Shown here one piece after another: positions 1 through 8,362 of a stretch of DNA of 64,000 bases (positions are counted from its first letter, which is position 1; every line of letters starts with the position of its first letter). The position numbers and the translations under genes are program-made. This stretch comes from Bradyrhizobium stylosanthis (GTDB taxonomy: Bacteria; Pseudomonadota; Alphaproteobacteria; Rhizobiales; Xanthobacteraceae), in assembly GCF_001641335.1 (NCBI RefSeq), contig NZ_LVEM01000005.1, positions 620,001 to 684,000 on the forward strand, in the 5' to 3' direction. Below the pieces are notes generated by a model. It worked only from the letters and a program-made list of their open reading frames with translations, was not told the origin of the DNA and searched no databases.

Positions 1-740
1 CACCATGGTCGTCGTCTCGCCGAACGAAGAGTTGGTCCTCGTCGGCACCACTTTCGACGAGCCGATCGCGCTGACGGGCCTGTATCCGGACGGCTCGCCT
101 ATTCTCTGGGTCCAGCGGGCCGGCGGCGCGTTTCATTCGATCGCTTCGAATGCACCGGATCCGGACGGCCTCGCGGCGTTCGCCCTGCAAAAGGACGGCT
201 CGCTCGGCACGGCCACGTTCTACGATGCGAAGGCCGGCTCTCCATTCTACATCGCCTTCCTGCACCAGCGTCCGAATATGTTCGTGATCGGCTATGCCGT
301 CGGCGACGGCTGCTCCATTTGCACCATCGAGAAGAACGGCTCGCTCAAGATTGGCCCGCTCGTCAAGATCGACACCAGCGCGGGGGTGCCCACCGAGCTG
401 TGCTGGCTGGCCATTGCTCCGGATGATCGTACGATCTACGCAACGAATTTCGGCTATGGCAACATCAGCAGCTACCGCATCAACGGGAGCGGCCTCGAAG
501 TTGTCTGTGATCCGGCATGTCCGAAGGTTCCCGGCGACGGCACCGCGAGGGGATTGAACCGGAACCGTGACGAGCGGTCCCAGCGATAGCTGGATCACGC
601 CGGACGGCACCTATCTCTATCAGATCTACGGCAACGCCTCGAAGCTGGTCAGCTACAGCACCCAGCCGGATGGCTCGTTGAAGGAGATCGGCAGCGTCAA
701 GATCCCGTACAACAGCCCTCAGGGGCTTGCGGGGTTCTGA
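1..740 (+). pseudogene. Lactonase-like beta-propeller protein, 5'-truncated by the window and frameshifted
   Basis: The reading frame is open from the first bases and encodes propeller-blade-like repeats (for example DGSL, APDDRTIYATNFG and YRINGSG patterns), as in the 7-bladed lactonase/YncE-type proteins. The frame closes at 587-589 with a non-family tail (RGLNRNRDERSQR). The neighbouring frame continues the protein from about 558 (TGTVTSGPSDSWITPDG... ending QGLAGF) to a TGA at 738-740. Removing one base near 550-558 (one A of TTGAAC) restores a continuous protein. The ATG at 5 is probably internal, because the gene appears to begin before the window. Substrate unknown. A single-base sequencing error would give the same picture. 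Confidence 0.7.
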
Positions 741-851
741 TCCCGGTTTCGCGGACAAGAGGTCGGGCGTGGTCGGCATTGCCGCTCCGCGTCCGGCCTC
801 TCCCTCGCCGACATGCGAGACATACACGGTCAATCATGAGCCCCGAGACGG

Positions 852-1763
852 ATGTTTGAAGTAATTCACGAGCGCTCTCGCGATCCATCCGCGGGTCATC
901 CTGGCCATCCGGGAGACGGGCAGCGCGCCGCGGAAAAATTCGATCTGCAGCGCGCTGTCGGGGAAGCGCGCGTGGTGTTCTCCGGCGCCGCAAACGGTAC
1001 GGAGACCATCGACGTCTATCAGAAATTTCCGATGGCCGTTGCCTTCCCGAATGTCGACGATCGTCGGCGCAAGGAGGCGGTCCTCATCAATACGTCGGGC
1101 GGCGTCGCGGGCGGCGACGAGATCAGGATCGAGGTGACCGCTCAAGGCAATGCGTCGGTCGCGGTGACCACGCAGGCCGCGGAGAAGGTCTATCGGGCGC
1201 TGGATCGGCCTGCCCGAATCCGGACGCGGTTGAGGGCTGAGGGACGTGCCCGGCTTGCGTGGCTTCCACAAGAGACGATCGTCTTCAACCAGGCGCGCAT
1301 CGCGCGACAGACCGAGATCGATGTGAGATCGGGTACCGAATTGATTGCCCTCGAGTGGCTGGTTCTCGGCCGCATCGAGAGCGGCGAGGAGGTTCTTGCC
1401 GGACATATCCTGGACAGTTGGCGCGTCAGGGTCGACGGCCGTCTGGTATGGGCCGATGGCTTCCTCGCGTCAGACCAGGCGCTCCTTCAGCTTCGGAAGA
1501 CGGCGCTGCTCTCGAACTGGAAGGCGATCGCGACGATGATCTATTTCGGTCCGGGCCTTGAGGCCCGGCTCGAGAGATTGCGCGAGATCGGTGCTTCCCT
1601 GGAATGCGCGTGCGGCGTCACGATCGTGGGCGCGATCATCGTGATCCGGGTCGCCGCGATTGCCAGCGTGGACCTCAGGCGAGGTCTGCGCCGCTTCCTC
1701 GATCAACTCAACCATGAATTCGGATCCGGGCCCTTCGGGGTGCCGAAGATGTGGTCCTGTTAG
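852..1763 (+). CDS. ureD: Urease accessory protein UreD
   Basis: 303-residue protein with the UreD family core (VLINTSGGVAGGD at about residue 78, then VTTQAAEKVYRA and ARLAWLPQETIVFNQA). UreD (UreH) is the scaffold that binds the apo-urease and recruits UreF and UreG so that nickel can be delivered to the active site. It is the first gene of a co-directional urease operon; ureA starts 23 bases after its stop. The ATG at 852 follows a weak purine stretch (GAGACGG). Length and order (D-A-B-C-F-G) are typical for alphaproteobacteria. Cytoplasmic. Confidence 0.93.
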   Translation: MFEVIHERSRDPSAGHPGHPGDGQRAAEKFDLQRAVGEARVVFSGAANGTETIDVYQKFPMAVAFPNVDDRRRKEAVLINTSGGVAGGDEIRIEVTAQGNASVAVTTQAAEKVYRALDRPARIRTRLRAEGRARLAWLPQETIVFNQARIARQTEIDVRSGTELIALEWLVLGRIESGEEVLAGHILDSWRVRVDGRLVWADGFLASDQALLQLRKTALLSNWKAIATMIYFGPGLEARLERLREIGASLECACGVTIVGAIIVIRVAAIASVDLRRGLRRFLDQLNHEFGSGPFGVPKMWSC

Positions 1764-1786
1764 CGCGGCCGAGTGGGAGAAGCTCC

Positions 1787-2089
1787 TTGAATTTGACGCC
1801 ACGGGAACGAGACAAGCTGATGATCGCCCTCGCTGCGATCGTTGCGCGTGGCCGGCTCGCGCGCGGCGTGAAGCTGAATTATCCCGAAAGCATCGCATTG
1901 ATCTCGGATGCCATCACGGAAGGTGCTCGCGACGGACGATCGGTCGCGGACCTGATGTCCGAGGGCGGCCGGCTGCTACGCCGCGACCAGGTCATGGAGG
2001 GCATCCCCGAAATGATCCGCGAGATCCAGGTGGAGGCGACGTTTCCGGACGGGACAAAGCTTGTCCCGGTGCACAACCCGATCCGATAG
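1787..2089 (+). CDS. ureA: Urease subunit gamma (UreA)
   Basis: Small structural subunit of urease (urea + H2O to ammonia and carbamate). The start is TTG at 1787, preceded six bases upstream by a good ribosome binding site (GGGAGAAG, about 1774-1781). This gives LNLTPRERDKL... and exactly 100 residues, the family length. The open frame extends back to an ATG at 1751, but that would overlap ureD and add a non-family leader. The body (RGRLARGVKLNYPESIALI, then EVQVEATFPDGTKLV-type end) is diagnostic. It packs on UreB and UreC in the (ABC)3 trimer. Confidence 0.95.
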   Translation: MNLTPRERDKLMIALAAIVARGRLARGVKLNYPESIALISDAITEGARDGRSVADLMSEGGRLLRRDQVMEGIPEMIREIQVEATFPDGTKLVPVHNPIR

Positions 2090-2095
2090 GAGCTG

Positions 2096-2674
2096 ATGAT
2101 GCGTATCATCCCGATTTGCGTCGCCGCGTTGAGCCTGCTTGCATCGCCGGCCTTCGCGCATCCCATTCCGGGCGCGGGCAGCTCGTTCGACGCCGGTCTC
2201 GTCCATCCGTTCAGCGGCGCGGATCATCTGATTGCGATCACGTTGGTGGGAACGTGGAGCGCGCTCGAGGGGGGCTCGGCGAGAGCCGTGTGGCCGCTGA
2301 CCTTTCTGATCGCGATGCTGGGCGGTTTCGCCGCGGCAAGCGCAGGTTTTCAGATGGACTTTGTGGAGGCGGCGATCAGCCTCTCGGTGGTGGCGCTGGG
2401 AGCGTTCGTCGCGTTCGAATTCAGGATGCCCGTCATGCTCGGCGCTGCGGCCGTCGGCCTGTTCGCGTTCTTCCATGGTCACGCACACGGAACCGACGCC
2501 GCCTCGATGCTTGTTCCCTATGTGATCGGCTTCACAACGGCGACCGCCGTTCTTCTCCTCATTGGCATGCTCGCCGGCCATTGGGGAAGAAGTGCGGTCA
2601 GGAGAGGCCTGCTTCGCGCGGCGGGTGTTTGTGCCGGTCTTGTCGGGCTGCTGTTGCTCGGAGGCGTGGCATGA
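2096..2674 (+). CDS. ureJ: HupE/UreJ family nickel permease-like membrane protein
   Basis: 192 residues: an N-terminal signal or first membrane segment (LSLLASPAFA), then the HupE/UreJ signature HPxxGxDHL (here VHPFSGADHLIAI, about residues 38-50), a second conserved stretch FFHGHAHG near residue 123, and about six hydrophobic segments. HupE/UreJ proteins supply nickel for hydrogenase or urease. Its place inside the urease operon, between ureA and ureB, supports nickel uptake for this enzyme. The AGGAG Shine-Dalgarno overlaps the ureA stop, so either ATG at 2096 or 2099 could initiate. The stop overlaps the ureB start (ATGA). Confidence 0.9.
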   Translation: MMRIIPICVAALSLLASPAFAHPIPGAGSSFDAGLVHPFSGADHLIAITLVGTWSALEGGSARAVWPLTFLIAMLGGFAAASAGFQMDFVEAAISLSVVALGAFVAFEFRMPVMLGAAAVGLFAFFHGHAHGTDAASMLVPYVIGFTTATAVLLLIGMLAGHWGRSAVRRGLLRAAGVCAGLVGLLLLGGVA

Positions 2675-3009
2675 TTCCCGGGGAGGTCATTGCGGCTGAC
2701 GGCGACATCGTCCTGAACGGAGACAGGACGGGCCTATCGATTGCCGTGGCCAACACCGGCGATCGGCCGGTGCAGGTGGGCAGTCATTATCATTTCGCCG
2801 AGGTGAACGCGGCACTCGCGTTCGATCGATCCGCTGCTCGTGGATGCCGCCTCGATATTCCGGCCGGGACCGCCGTGCGGTTCGAGCCGGGACAGTCGCG
2901 CGAGGTCTCATTGATCCCCTTCGGCGGAGCGCGGCGCATCTACGGGTTCAGTGGCAGCGTGATGGGGCCTCTGGAAGCAGGGGCGGATGCGCCACGCTCC
3001 GACGAATAA
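2671..3009 (+). CDS. ureB: Urease subunit beta (UreB)
   Basis: 112-residue beta subunit beginning MIPGEV, the invariant UreB start, with VANTGDRPVQVGSHYHFAEVN at about residues 26-46. The four-base ATGA overlap with the preceding permease gene indicates translational coupling. Its slightly extended C-terminus (EAGADAPRSDE) is unremarkable. It forms the structural core with UreA and UreC. Confidence 0.96.
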   Translation: MIPGEVIAADGDIVLNGDRTGLSIAVANTGDRPVQVGSHYHFAEVNAALAFDRSAARGCRLDIPAGTAVRFEPGQSREVSLIPFGGARRIYGFSGSVMGPLEAGADAPRSDE

Positions 3010-3021
3010 GGCGAGGACGAC

Positions 3022-4725
3022 ATGCCCCATACGATGAGCCGCAGAGCCTATGCGCAGATGTTCGGCCCCACAGTCGGCGATCGGGTGCGTCTGGCGGACA
3101 CCGATCTGTTCATTGAGCCCGAGAGGGACCTCACGATCTATGGCGAGGAGGTCAAGTTCGGCGGCGGCAAGGTCATTCGCGACGGCATGGGACAATCGCA
3201 GCTCACGCGCGCGCAGGGCGCGGTCGATACGGTCATTACCAACGCGCTGATCCTCGATCACTGGGGGATCGTCAAGGCCGACATCGCGATCAGGGACGGG
3301 CTCATTGCCGCCATCGGCAAGGCGGGCAACCCCGACATTCAGCCGGGTATCTCGATCATCATTGGGCCGGGGACGGAAATCATCGCGGGCGAGGGCAAGA
3401 TCATCACCGCCGGCGGAATGGATACGCACATTCATTTCATCTGCCCCCAGCAGATCGACGAGGCGCTTTTCTCGGGCGTCACGACCATGATGGGTGGCGG
3501 CACCGGACCGGCCGCAGGGACGACGGCGACGACCTCTACGCCGGGGCCATGGCACATCCATCGGATGCTCGAGGCGCTGGATGGGTTTCCGATGAACTTC
3601 GGCATCTTCGGCAAGGGCAATGCGAGCGTACCCGCCGGCCTGGTCGAGCAGATCGAAGCCGGCGCGTGTGGCCTGAAGCTGCACGAAGACTGGGGCGCAA
3701 CGCCCGCATCGATCGACTGCTGTCTCTCTGTCGCCGACGACATGGACGTGCAGGTCATGATCCACACCGATTCCCTGAACGAAGGCGGGTTCGTCGAGAG
3801 CACGATCGCCGCGTTCAAGGGCAGGACGATCCACGCGGCCCATACGGAAGGGGCCGGCGGCGGGCATGCGCCGGATATCATCAAGGTCTGCGGCGAGAGG
3901 AACGTCATTCCAGCCTCGACAAATCCCACGCGCCCCTACACCGCGAACACGCTCGACGAAGCACTCGACATGCTGATGGTGACCCACCATCTGGACCGTC
4001 GCATTCCTGAGGATGTCGCCTTCGCGGAGAGCCGCATACGAAAGGAGACGATCGCCGCAGAGGACATCCTGCACGATCTCGGCGCGTTCTCGATCGTGTC
4101 GTCGGATAGCCAGGCGATGGGGCGCGTCGGCGAGGTGATCACGCGGACGTGGCAGACCGCCGACAAGATGAAGAAGCAGTTCGGGCGGTTGCCGGAGGAG
4201 ACCGGGCAGAACGACAATTTCAGGGCTCGGCGCTACGTCGCGAAATACACAATCAATCCGGCCATCGTGCAGGGCATGTCACGCCACGTCGGTTCGGTCG
4301 AGGTTGGAAAGCTCGCGGACATCGTCGTCTGGGATCCGGCATTCTTCGGGATCAAGCCCGACATGGTCTTGAAATCCGGCATGATCGTCGCCGCGATCAT
4401 GGGCGACCCCAATGCATCGATACCGACGCCCCAGCCGGAATATTACCGGCCGATGTTCGGTGCCTTCGGCCGTTCTCCCGGCAGAAATTCTGTGACCTTC
4501 GTCAGTCAGGCCTCGCTCGAAACGACGAGGCAGCTGGGCCTGGCCAAGCAACTCCTGCCGGTCTCGAACACGCGATCGATCGGCAAGCATTCCATGATCC
4601 TCAACGACGCGCTGCCTCACATGGAGGTTGATCCCGAAACCTACGAGGTGCGGGCGGACGGACGGCTTCTCACTTGTCCGCCGGTGAATGTGGTCCCAAT
4701 GGCGCAGCGCTATTTCATGTACTGA
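3022..4725 (+). CDS. ureC: Urease subunit alpha (UreC), with threonine at the flap cysteine position
   Basis: 567-residue catalytic subunit. Nickel ligands are all present at the Klebsiella numbering plus two: His136 and His138 (DTHIH), carbamylated Lys219 (GLKLHEDWG), His248, His274 and Asp362. The catalytic flap, normally MVCHHL, reads MVTHHL, so Thr321 replaces the conserved flap cysteine while the catalytic His322 is kept. The PROSITE urease pattern allows C or T here, so activity is expected, but thiol-directed inhibitors should act poorly. Starts at an ATG after GAGGACGAC, 12 bases after ureB. Cytoplasmic, (ABC)3-type enzyme. Confidence 0.98.
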   Translation: MPHTMSRRAYAQMFGPTVGDRVRLADTDLFIEPERDLTIYGEEVKFGGGKVIRDGMGQSQLTRAQGAVDTVITNALILDHWGIVKADIAIRDGLIAAIGKAGNPDIQPGISIIIGPGTEIIAGEGKIITAGGMDTHIHFICPQQIDEALFSGVTTMMGGGTGPAAGTTATTSTPGPWHIHRMLEALDGFPMNFGIFGKGNASVPAGLVEQIEAGACGLKLHEDWGATPASIDCCLSVADDMDVQVMIHTDSLNEGGFVESTIAAFKGRTIHAAHTEGAGGGHAPDIIKVCGERNVIPASTNPTRPYTANTLDEALDMLMVTHHLDRRIPEDVAFAESRIRKETIAAEDILHDLGAFSIVSSDSQAMGRVGEVITRTWQTADKMKKQFGRLPEETGQNDNFRARRYVAKYTINPAIVQGMSRHVGSVEVGKLADIVVWDPAFFGIKPDMVLKSGMIVAAIMGDPNASIPTPQPEYYRPMFGAFGRSPGRNSVTFVSQASLETTRQLGLAKQLLPVSNTRSIGKHSMILNDALPHMEVDPETYEVRADGRLLTCPPVNVVPMAQRYFMY

Positions 4726-4748
4726 CGCGTTGCCGGCATGGTGGTGCG

Positions 4749-5447
4749 ATGACAGACCAGAGTTATGGACATACGGCGTTGGCGTTCCTGAGGCTGCAGA
4801 GCTGGCTCTCGCCGTCGTTTCCGAACGGGGCTTACAGCTACTCGCACGGACTAGAGTGGGCCGTTGAGGCCGGCTACGTCTCCGATCGACGCAGCCTGAT
4901 CAATTGGCTCGAGGCCGATCTTTGCTATGGCTCCGGCCGAAACGAAGCAATCTTCTTCAGCGAAGCCTACCGATGCGTGGCCGAAGGCGCCGAGGGCCAG
5001 CTCCCGGGTCTAGCCGAACTCGCAGCCGCTTCACGCGGCACCTCCGAATTCGTACTCGAATCCGCGCAACAATCGTCTGCGTGCCTTACGACCCTTCGCA
5101 GTGTCTGGCCGGATCGAATTCTGGACATGTTCGCCGACCCGAACTGCCCGCCCGTGTTGGCTGTCCTGCTCGGAGCGCGAGCGGCGCGCGAGCCGATTGC
5201 CGTCGAAATCGCGCTGCCGGCGTTCCTGCACAGCTATGTCGCCAATCTGGTGAGCGCGGGCGTGCGATTGGTGCCTCTCGGTCAGACCGATGGTCAGCTT
5301 GCCATCGCGGCGCTCGAGCGGGCGATCCTGTCGCGCAGTGAAATCGCGAGCCGTGAGACGGTCGACGATCTCGGTTCGGCTGGTGTGATGGTTGAGCTCG
5401 CGTCTATCGCGCACGAACTCCAGTATACGAGGTTGTTTCGGTCATGA
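4749..5447 (+). CDS. ureF: Urease accessory protein UreF
   Basis: 232 residues with the UreF hallmark LQSWLSPSFPNGAYSYSHGLE near the N-terminus, and an all-helical remainder. UreF bridges UreD and UreG in the activation complex and acts on UreG GTP hydrolysis. The ATG at 4749 is chosen because the protein then begins just before the conserved core; the frame is open back into ureC. There is only a 23-base gap after ureC, which leaves no room for ureE at its usual place. The stop overlaps the ureG start (ATGA at 5444-5447). Confidence 0.95.
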   Translation: MTDQSYGHTALAFLRLQSWLSPSFPNGAYSYSHGLEWAVEAGYVSDRRSLINWLEADLCYGSGRNEAIFFSEAYRCVAEGAEGQLPGLAELAAASRGTSEFVLESAQQSSACLTTLRSVWPDRILDMFADPNCPPVLAVLLGARAAREPIAVEIALPAFLHSYVANLVSAGVRLVPLGQTDGQLAIAALERAILSRSEIASRETVDDLGSAGVMVELASIAHELQYTRLFRS

Positions 5448-6133
5448 AAACGATTGAACGCGAGATCAGGTCTCTCCGCACACCTGGCATTCCCGGAACC
5501 AACGGGCCGCTGCGTGTCGGAATCGGCGGTCCTGTCGGTTCTGGAAAGACAGCGCTGGTCGAGGCGCTTTGCAAGCACCTGCGGGATTTCTACGAGATCT
5601 ACGTCATCACTAACGATATCTACACCAAGGAGGACCAGCTCATTCTGACCCGCGCGCAAGCATTGGCAGCAGAGCGCATCATGGGAGTGGAAACGGGTGG
5701 CTGTCCGCATACGGCCATACGGGAGGACGCCTCGATGAACCTGGCGGCGATCCATGACATGAACCTGAAGTTTCCGGATGCGGAGCTTTGCTTCGTCGAG
5801 TCGGGTGGTGACAATCTCGCCGCGACCTTCAGCCCGGAGCTTGCAGACCTGACCGTCTACGTGATCGACGTCGCCGCAGGAGAAAAGATTCCGCGCAAGG
5901 GAGGGCCGGGGATCATGCGATCTGATCTGCTGGTGATCAACAAGATCGATCTGGCTCCCCTGGTGGGCGCGAATCTGGATATCATGGAATCGGATGCGCG
6001 ACGCATGCGAGGCGCGCGACCGTTCATCTTTTCCAATCTGAAGAGTGGCCAAGGTGTCGACGAGATCGCGGGGTTCATTCTGCAGAAGGGTGGGTTGTCT
6101 GCCGCGATGTTGTCTGTGGAGGCTCATCGATGA
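5444..6133 (+). CDS. ureG: Urease accessory GTPase UreG
   Basis: 229-residue SIMIBI-class GTPase that powers nickel insertion into urease. It has a P-loop (GGPVGSGKT, residues 28-36), the conserved metal-binding CPH motif (Cys87-Pro88-His89) in GVETGGCPHTAIRED, the ESGGDNLAATFSP stretch and the NKID guanine-specificity motif. ATG overlaps the ureF stop, so it is translationally coupled. The last bases overlap the following broken AMP-ligase fragment by four (ATGA). Confidence 0.97.
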   Translation: MKTIEREIRSLRTPGIPGTNGPLRVGIGGPVGSGKTALVEALCKHLRDFYEIYVITNDIYTKEDQLILTRAQALAAERIMGVETGGCPHTAIREDASMNLAAIHDMNLKFPDAELCFVESGGDNLAATFSPELADLTVYVIDVAAGEKIPRKGGPGIMRSDLLVINKIDLAPLVGANLDIMESDARRMRGARPFIFSNLKSGQGVDEIAGFILQKGGLSAAMLSVEAHR

Positions 6134-6332
6134 CGGCAACGGATTCGCTACAAGGTGAGATTGCCAAGGCTTACGTGGGGCTGAAGCCCGGTGCCGCCGA
6201 AGATGCCGATGGCACAATTGCGCTCTGTAGCTCGCTGTCAATAAGGTCCCGCGCGCCATACAGTTCGTCCGCGACCTTCCGATGTCCAATCGAACGACCA
6301 TCCGCAGAAAGTTGGCGGATCTGAATGAATGA
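6130..6332 (+). pseudogene. C-terminal relic of an acyl-CoA synthetase/AMP-ligase, frameshifted
   Basis: The frame starting at 6130 reads GEIAKAYVGLKPGA...DGTIALC, matching the AMP-binding_C region of acyl-CoA synthetases (GEVxKAxVVLKPG...LIAFC). At about 6238-6240 the match jumps to the next frame, NKVPRAIQFVRDLPMSNR, then TTIRRKLADLNE, ending at TGA 6330-6332; this corresponds to the usual YKVPRxxEFVDELPxTxTGKIxRRxL ending. The adenylation domain itself is absent. The fragment abuts ureG so closely that their codons overlap, which marks a deletion or recombination junction. No function expected. Confidence 0.65.
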
Positions 6333-6344
6333 AGGAAGGTCGCA

Positions 6345-6662
6345 ATGACGGATGATCACCAGAGTTTTGAGGGCGACTTGGCAAGGCTGCGCCAGAGCAT
6401 TGACAACTTGGATGCTGCAATGGTGCATCTGCTGGCCGAGCGATTTCGTTGTACTCATGCGATCGGAGAACTCAAGGCCAGAGTAGGATTGGCATCTCGG
6501 GATCCCAAACGCGAAGTGGCGCAGTTGAGACGGCTGCGTAGCCTTGCCTCACAGAGCGGTCTCGATCCGGACTTTGCCCAGAAGCTCCATGCACTGGTTG
6601 TTCGCGAGGTCATCACCAATCACGAGGCGGTCAAGATAAGTGGCGCCGGGAACCAGTGCTAG
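6345..6662 (+). CDS. Chorismate mutase (AroQ type)
   Basis: 105-residue all-helical protein. LARLRQSIDNLDAAMVHLLAER, then a KARVGL segment and a C-terminal ALVVREVITNHEA helix fit the AroQ-class chorismate mutase dimer (chorismate to prephenate, toward Phe and Tyr). A good ribosome binding site (GGAAGG) lies 8 bases before ATG 6345. The related isochorismate-pyruvate lyases (PchB) have the same fold. The adjacent AMP-ligase relic would fit a decayed salicylate or aryl-acid locus, but that is speculation. Free-standing, with no aromatic pathway gene beside it. Confidence 0.85.
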   Translation: MTDDHQSFEGDLARLRQSIDNLDAAMVHLLAERFRCTHAIGELKARVGLASRDPKREVAQLRRLRSLASQSGLDPDFAQKLHALVVREVITNHEAVKISGAGNQC

Positions 6663-6998
6663 GTCGCGAATGCAATCGCACGCTTGCTCCGCCGGCGGCC
6701 GGCGGACACCTCCCGAAATTGGAGACACACTCGGACTGTTTGCCAAAAGGGCGCTGTCCTGGTTCTGCTATCGAACTGCCGGACTTGTCACGCGGCCGCG
6801 GAGAGGCGCGACGTTCCACTGGTCATTGTCGGGCGGCGATGCGCTCCGTCAGGCCAGGTTGGTAGGACGGCCTGGTCAAACCTGCCGGCAAAAGATGCCT
6901 ATGACATCTAATCTCTCGGAGGCGGCTTGGGCCGCATCCAATGAAATCAGTCATTTGCCGGGACTCTCTCCTGGCATCAGTCTTGCAACCTGTGGTGG
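6663..6998 (+). other. Intergenic stretch, no supported gene
   Basis: I see only short overlapping open frames with no family resemblance and no ribosome binding sites. It may be decayed sequence continuing the AMP-ligase/chorismate mutase junction. Confidence 0.5.
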
Positions 6999-7028
6999 GT
7001 GAAAGAGCGTGTCGAGAAAGCTGCGGTC

Positions 7029-7412
7029 ATGATGGTCACGAGCGGTTTACAGGTCTATCCACCAAGTCCGCGCAACGCCGTGCCGGCATCAGGTGAAGCC
7101 GGCAATTCAGGCCCCACTCCTTCCACAAGTTCGCCGACCGGCAGCGCTTTGCTCGGCAATCTCAACATCCTGTCAGAGATATCGACGAGACTTGGAGACG
7201 GGCGGACCCTGTCTGCATTTCGGTTCGATCTCGGAAGCAACGGCATTCAGGCGCAATTGTCGGGTCCCGGTTCTGTACCTTCAATAGAGGATAAAATCGA
7301 GGACCGGCAGATGTTCTCTTCGTTCTTGCAGTTGGCGGCCTACTTCGACGCTCCGGTGAACGCGAAGACCACCCAGTTGGCAGGCACGGCGGCCCTTGAC
7401 ATACAACTTTGA
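7029..7412 (+). CDS. Hypothetical protein
   Basis: Open frame of 127 residues from ATG 7029 (GTG at 6999 would add ten). The N-terminal third is rich in Pro, Ser and Gly. The remainder (GNLNILSEISTRLGDGRTLSAF onward) looks like a small globular domain. No motif, signal peptide or membrane segment is recognised, and the ribosome binding site is weak. It stands alone between gene-poor stretches, so it may be real or accidental. Confidence 0.3.
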   Translation: MMVTSGLQVYPPSPRNAVPASGEAGNSGPTPSTSSPTGSALLGNLNILSEISTRLGDGRTLSAFRFDLGSNGIQAQLSGPGSVPSIEDKIEDRQMFSSFLQLAAYFDAPVNAKTTQLAGTAALDIQL

Positions 7413-8362
7413 CAAGCCAACAGCCCGACGGGAGCCGGTGGTGCTCGTGGCAGCGCCTCTCGTTTCGGATCCATCGCGCATAAAAGGTGGCTGTTGCGGA
7501 CTGCAAGCGCGCTGCCAGGATGGTTACGTTGCGCGCCGATAGGAAAACAGGACCGCTAAGATAGTGGGTATCGCGAAGTAGCGGGCCCCCGTCGTAAAGC
7601 CCCGACAAGGTGTCAGGTGCCGATGCATGGCCCGCGTCGCCGAACAGAGAACGCTGGCGGTCATCTACCCAATTCCCTCGTTCGGAATAGCGGAATTCGC
7701 AGCGAACGCTTGTTCTCCAGGTACCAACAAACATAGCAACATAAGGGATGGCTGCCGATCTACTGCCATTAAATTTTGGGTGCGTTTTCAATACCCGCGG
7801 AAACTTTCCCAAAGGAATCAGGAATCGAACCGGCGCTGCAAGTTATTGTTATTGCTGATGTTTTTAACGTGGTGCCCCTGGCCGATAATCAACTAGTCCC
7901 ATAACAAATTGAATCTGCGATACTTTTAGCCGTCGATTGCCTCAGATACCGACAGGAATACCGACCAGATAATGGACGGGAGGCGTTCGAAAAAAATAGA
8001 CTTGCGAGCGCTCTGCAGCACGCACAGTCTTGCGATTCTTGTCTTCATAAGCGCCGGCCGGAGCCCGTGGAAGCGCCGGACACACTATCGATAGCGGAGA
8101 CTCGGCCGCCGCAGGCTACCTATGAAGCCTTGATCGCCCACGGTCCGATGCGAACGATACCGCACTCAATTCCGATTCTTTCGAGGCGGGTTGCGGCTGA
8201 AGCTGGCAAAGCGATTGGTGATCGCAAGGATCGAGGTGCCACGGGTGCCAAGCTTTCGGAAAGCGGCTCTTGATGGCTGATCAATCGGCGCCTGCAGCGC
8301 ACATCCACCGGCGAGGCCACGTCGCGCGGACTTGATGGCGATCCTTGCCTTGGGATCTCCGC
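7413..8362. other. Gene-poor stretch of about 950 bases
   Basis: No supported coding region. Composition is visibly more AT-rich from about 7680 to 8060 than the surrounding genes, as in intergenic or foreign DNA. On the minus strand, at about 7819-7838, there is a GGTTCGATTCC string that resembles a tRNA T-loop but does not fold into an arm. No repeats or terminators with a clear U-tract were seen. Confidence 0.5.

Noticed and set aside
1660..3009. 449-codon plus-strand frame running through ureA, the permease and into ureB
   Set aside because: Its first part is out of frame with the conserved UreA and permease proteins and only becomes UreB at 2671, so the long form is an accident of missing stops.
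2908..4074. Long minus-strand open frame (388 codons) opposite ureC
   Set aside because: Antisense shadow of a highly conserved GC-rich gene; Arg/Asp-rich translation with no family resemblance.
7815..7840. tRNA T-loop-like string GGTTCGATTCC on the minus strand
   Set aside because: The flanking bases do not pair as a T-arm and no acceptor stem or anticodon arm can be drawn.
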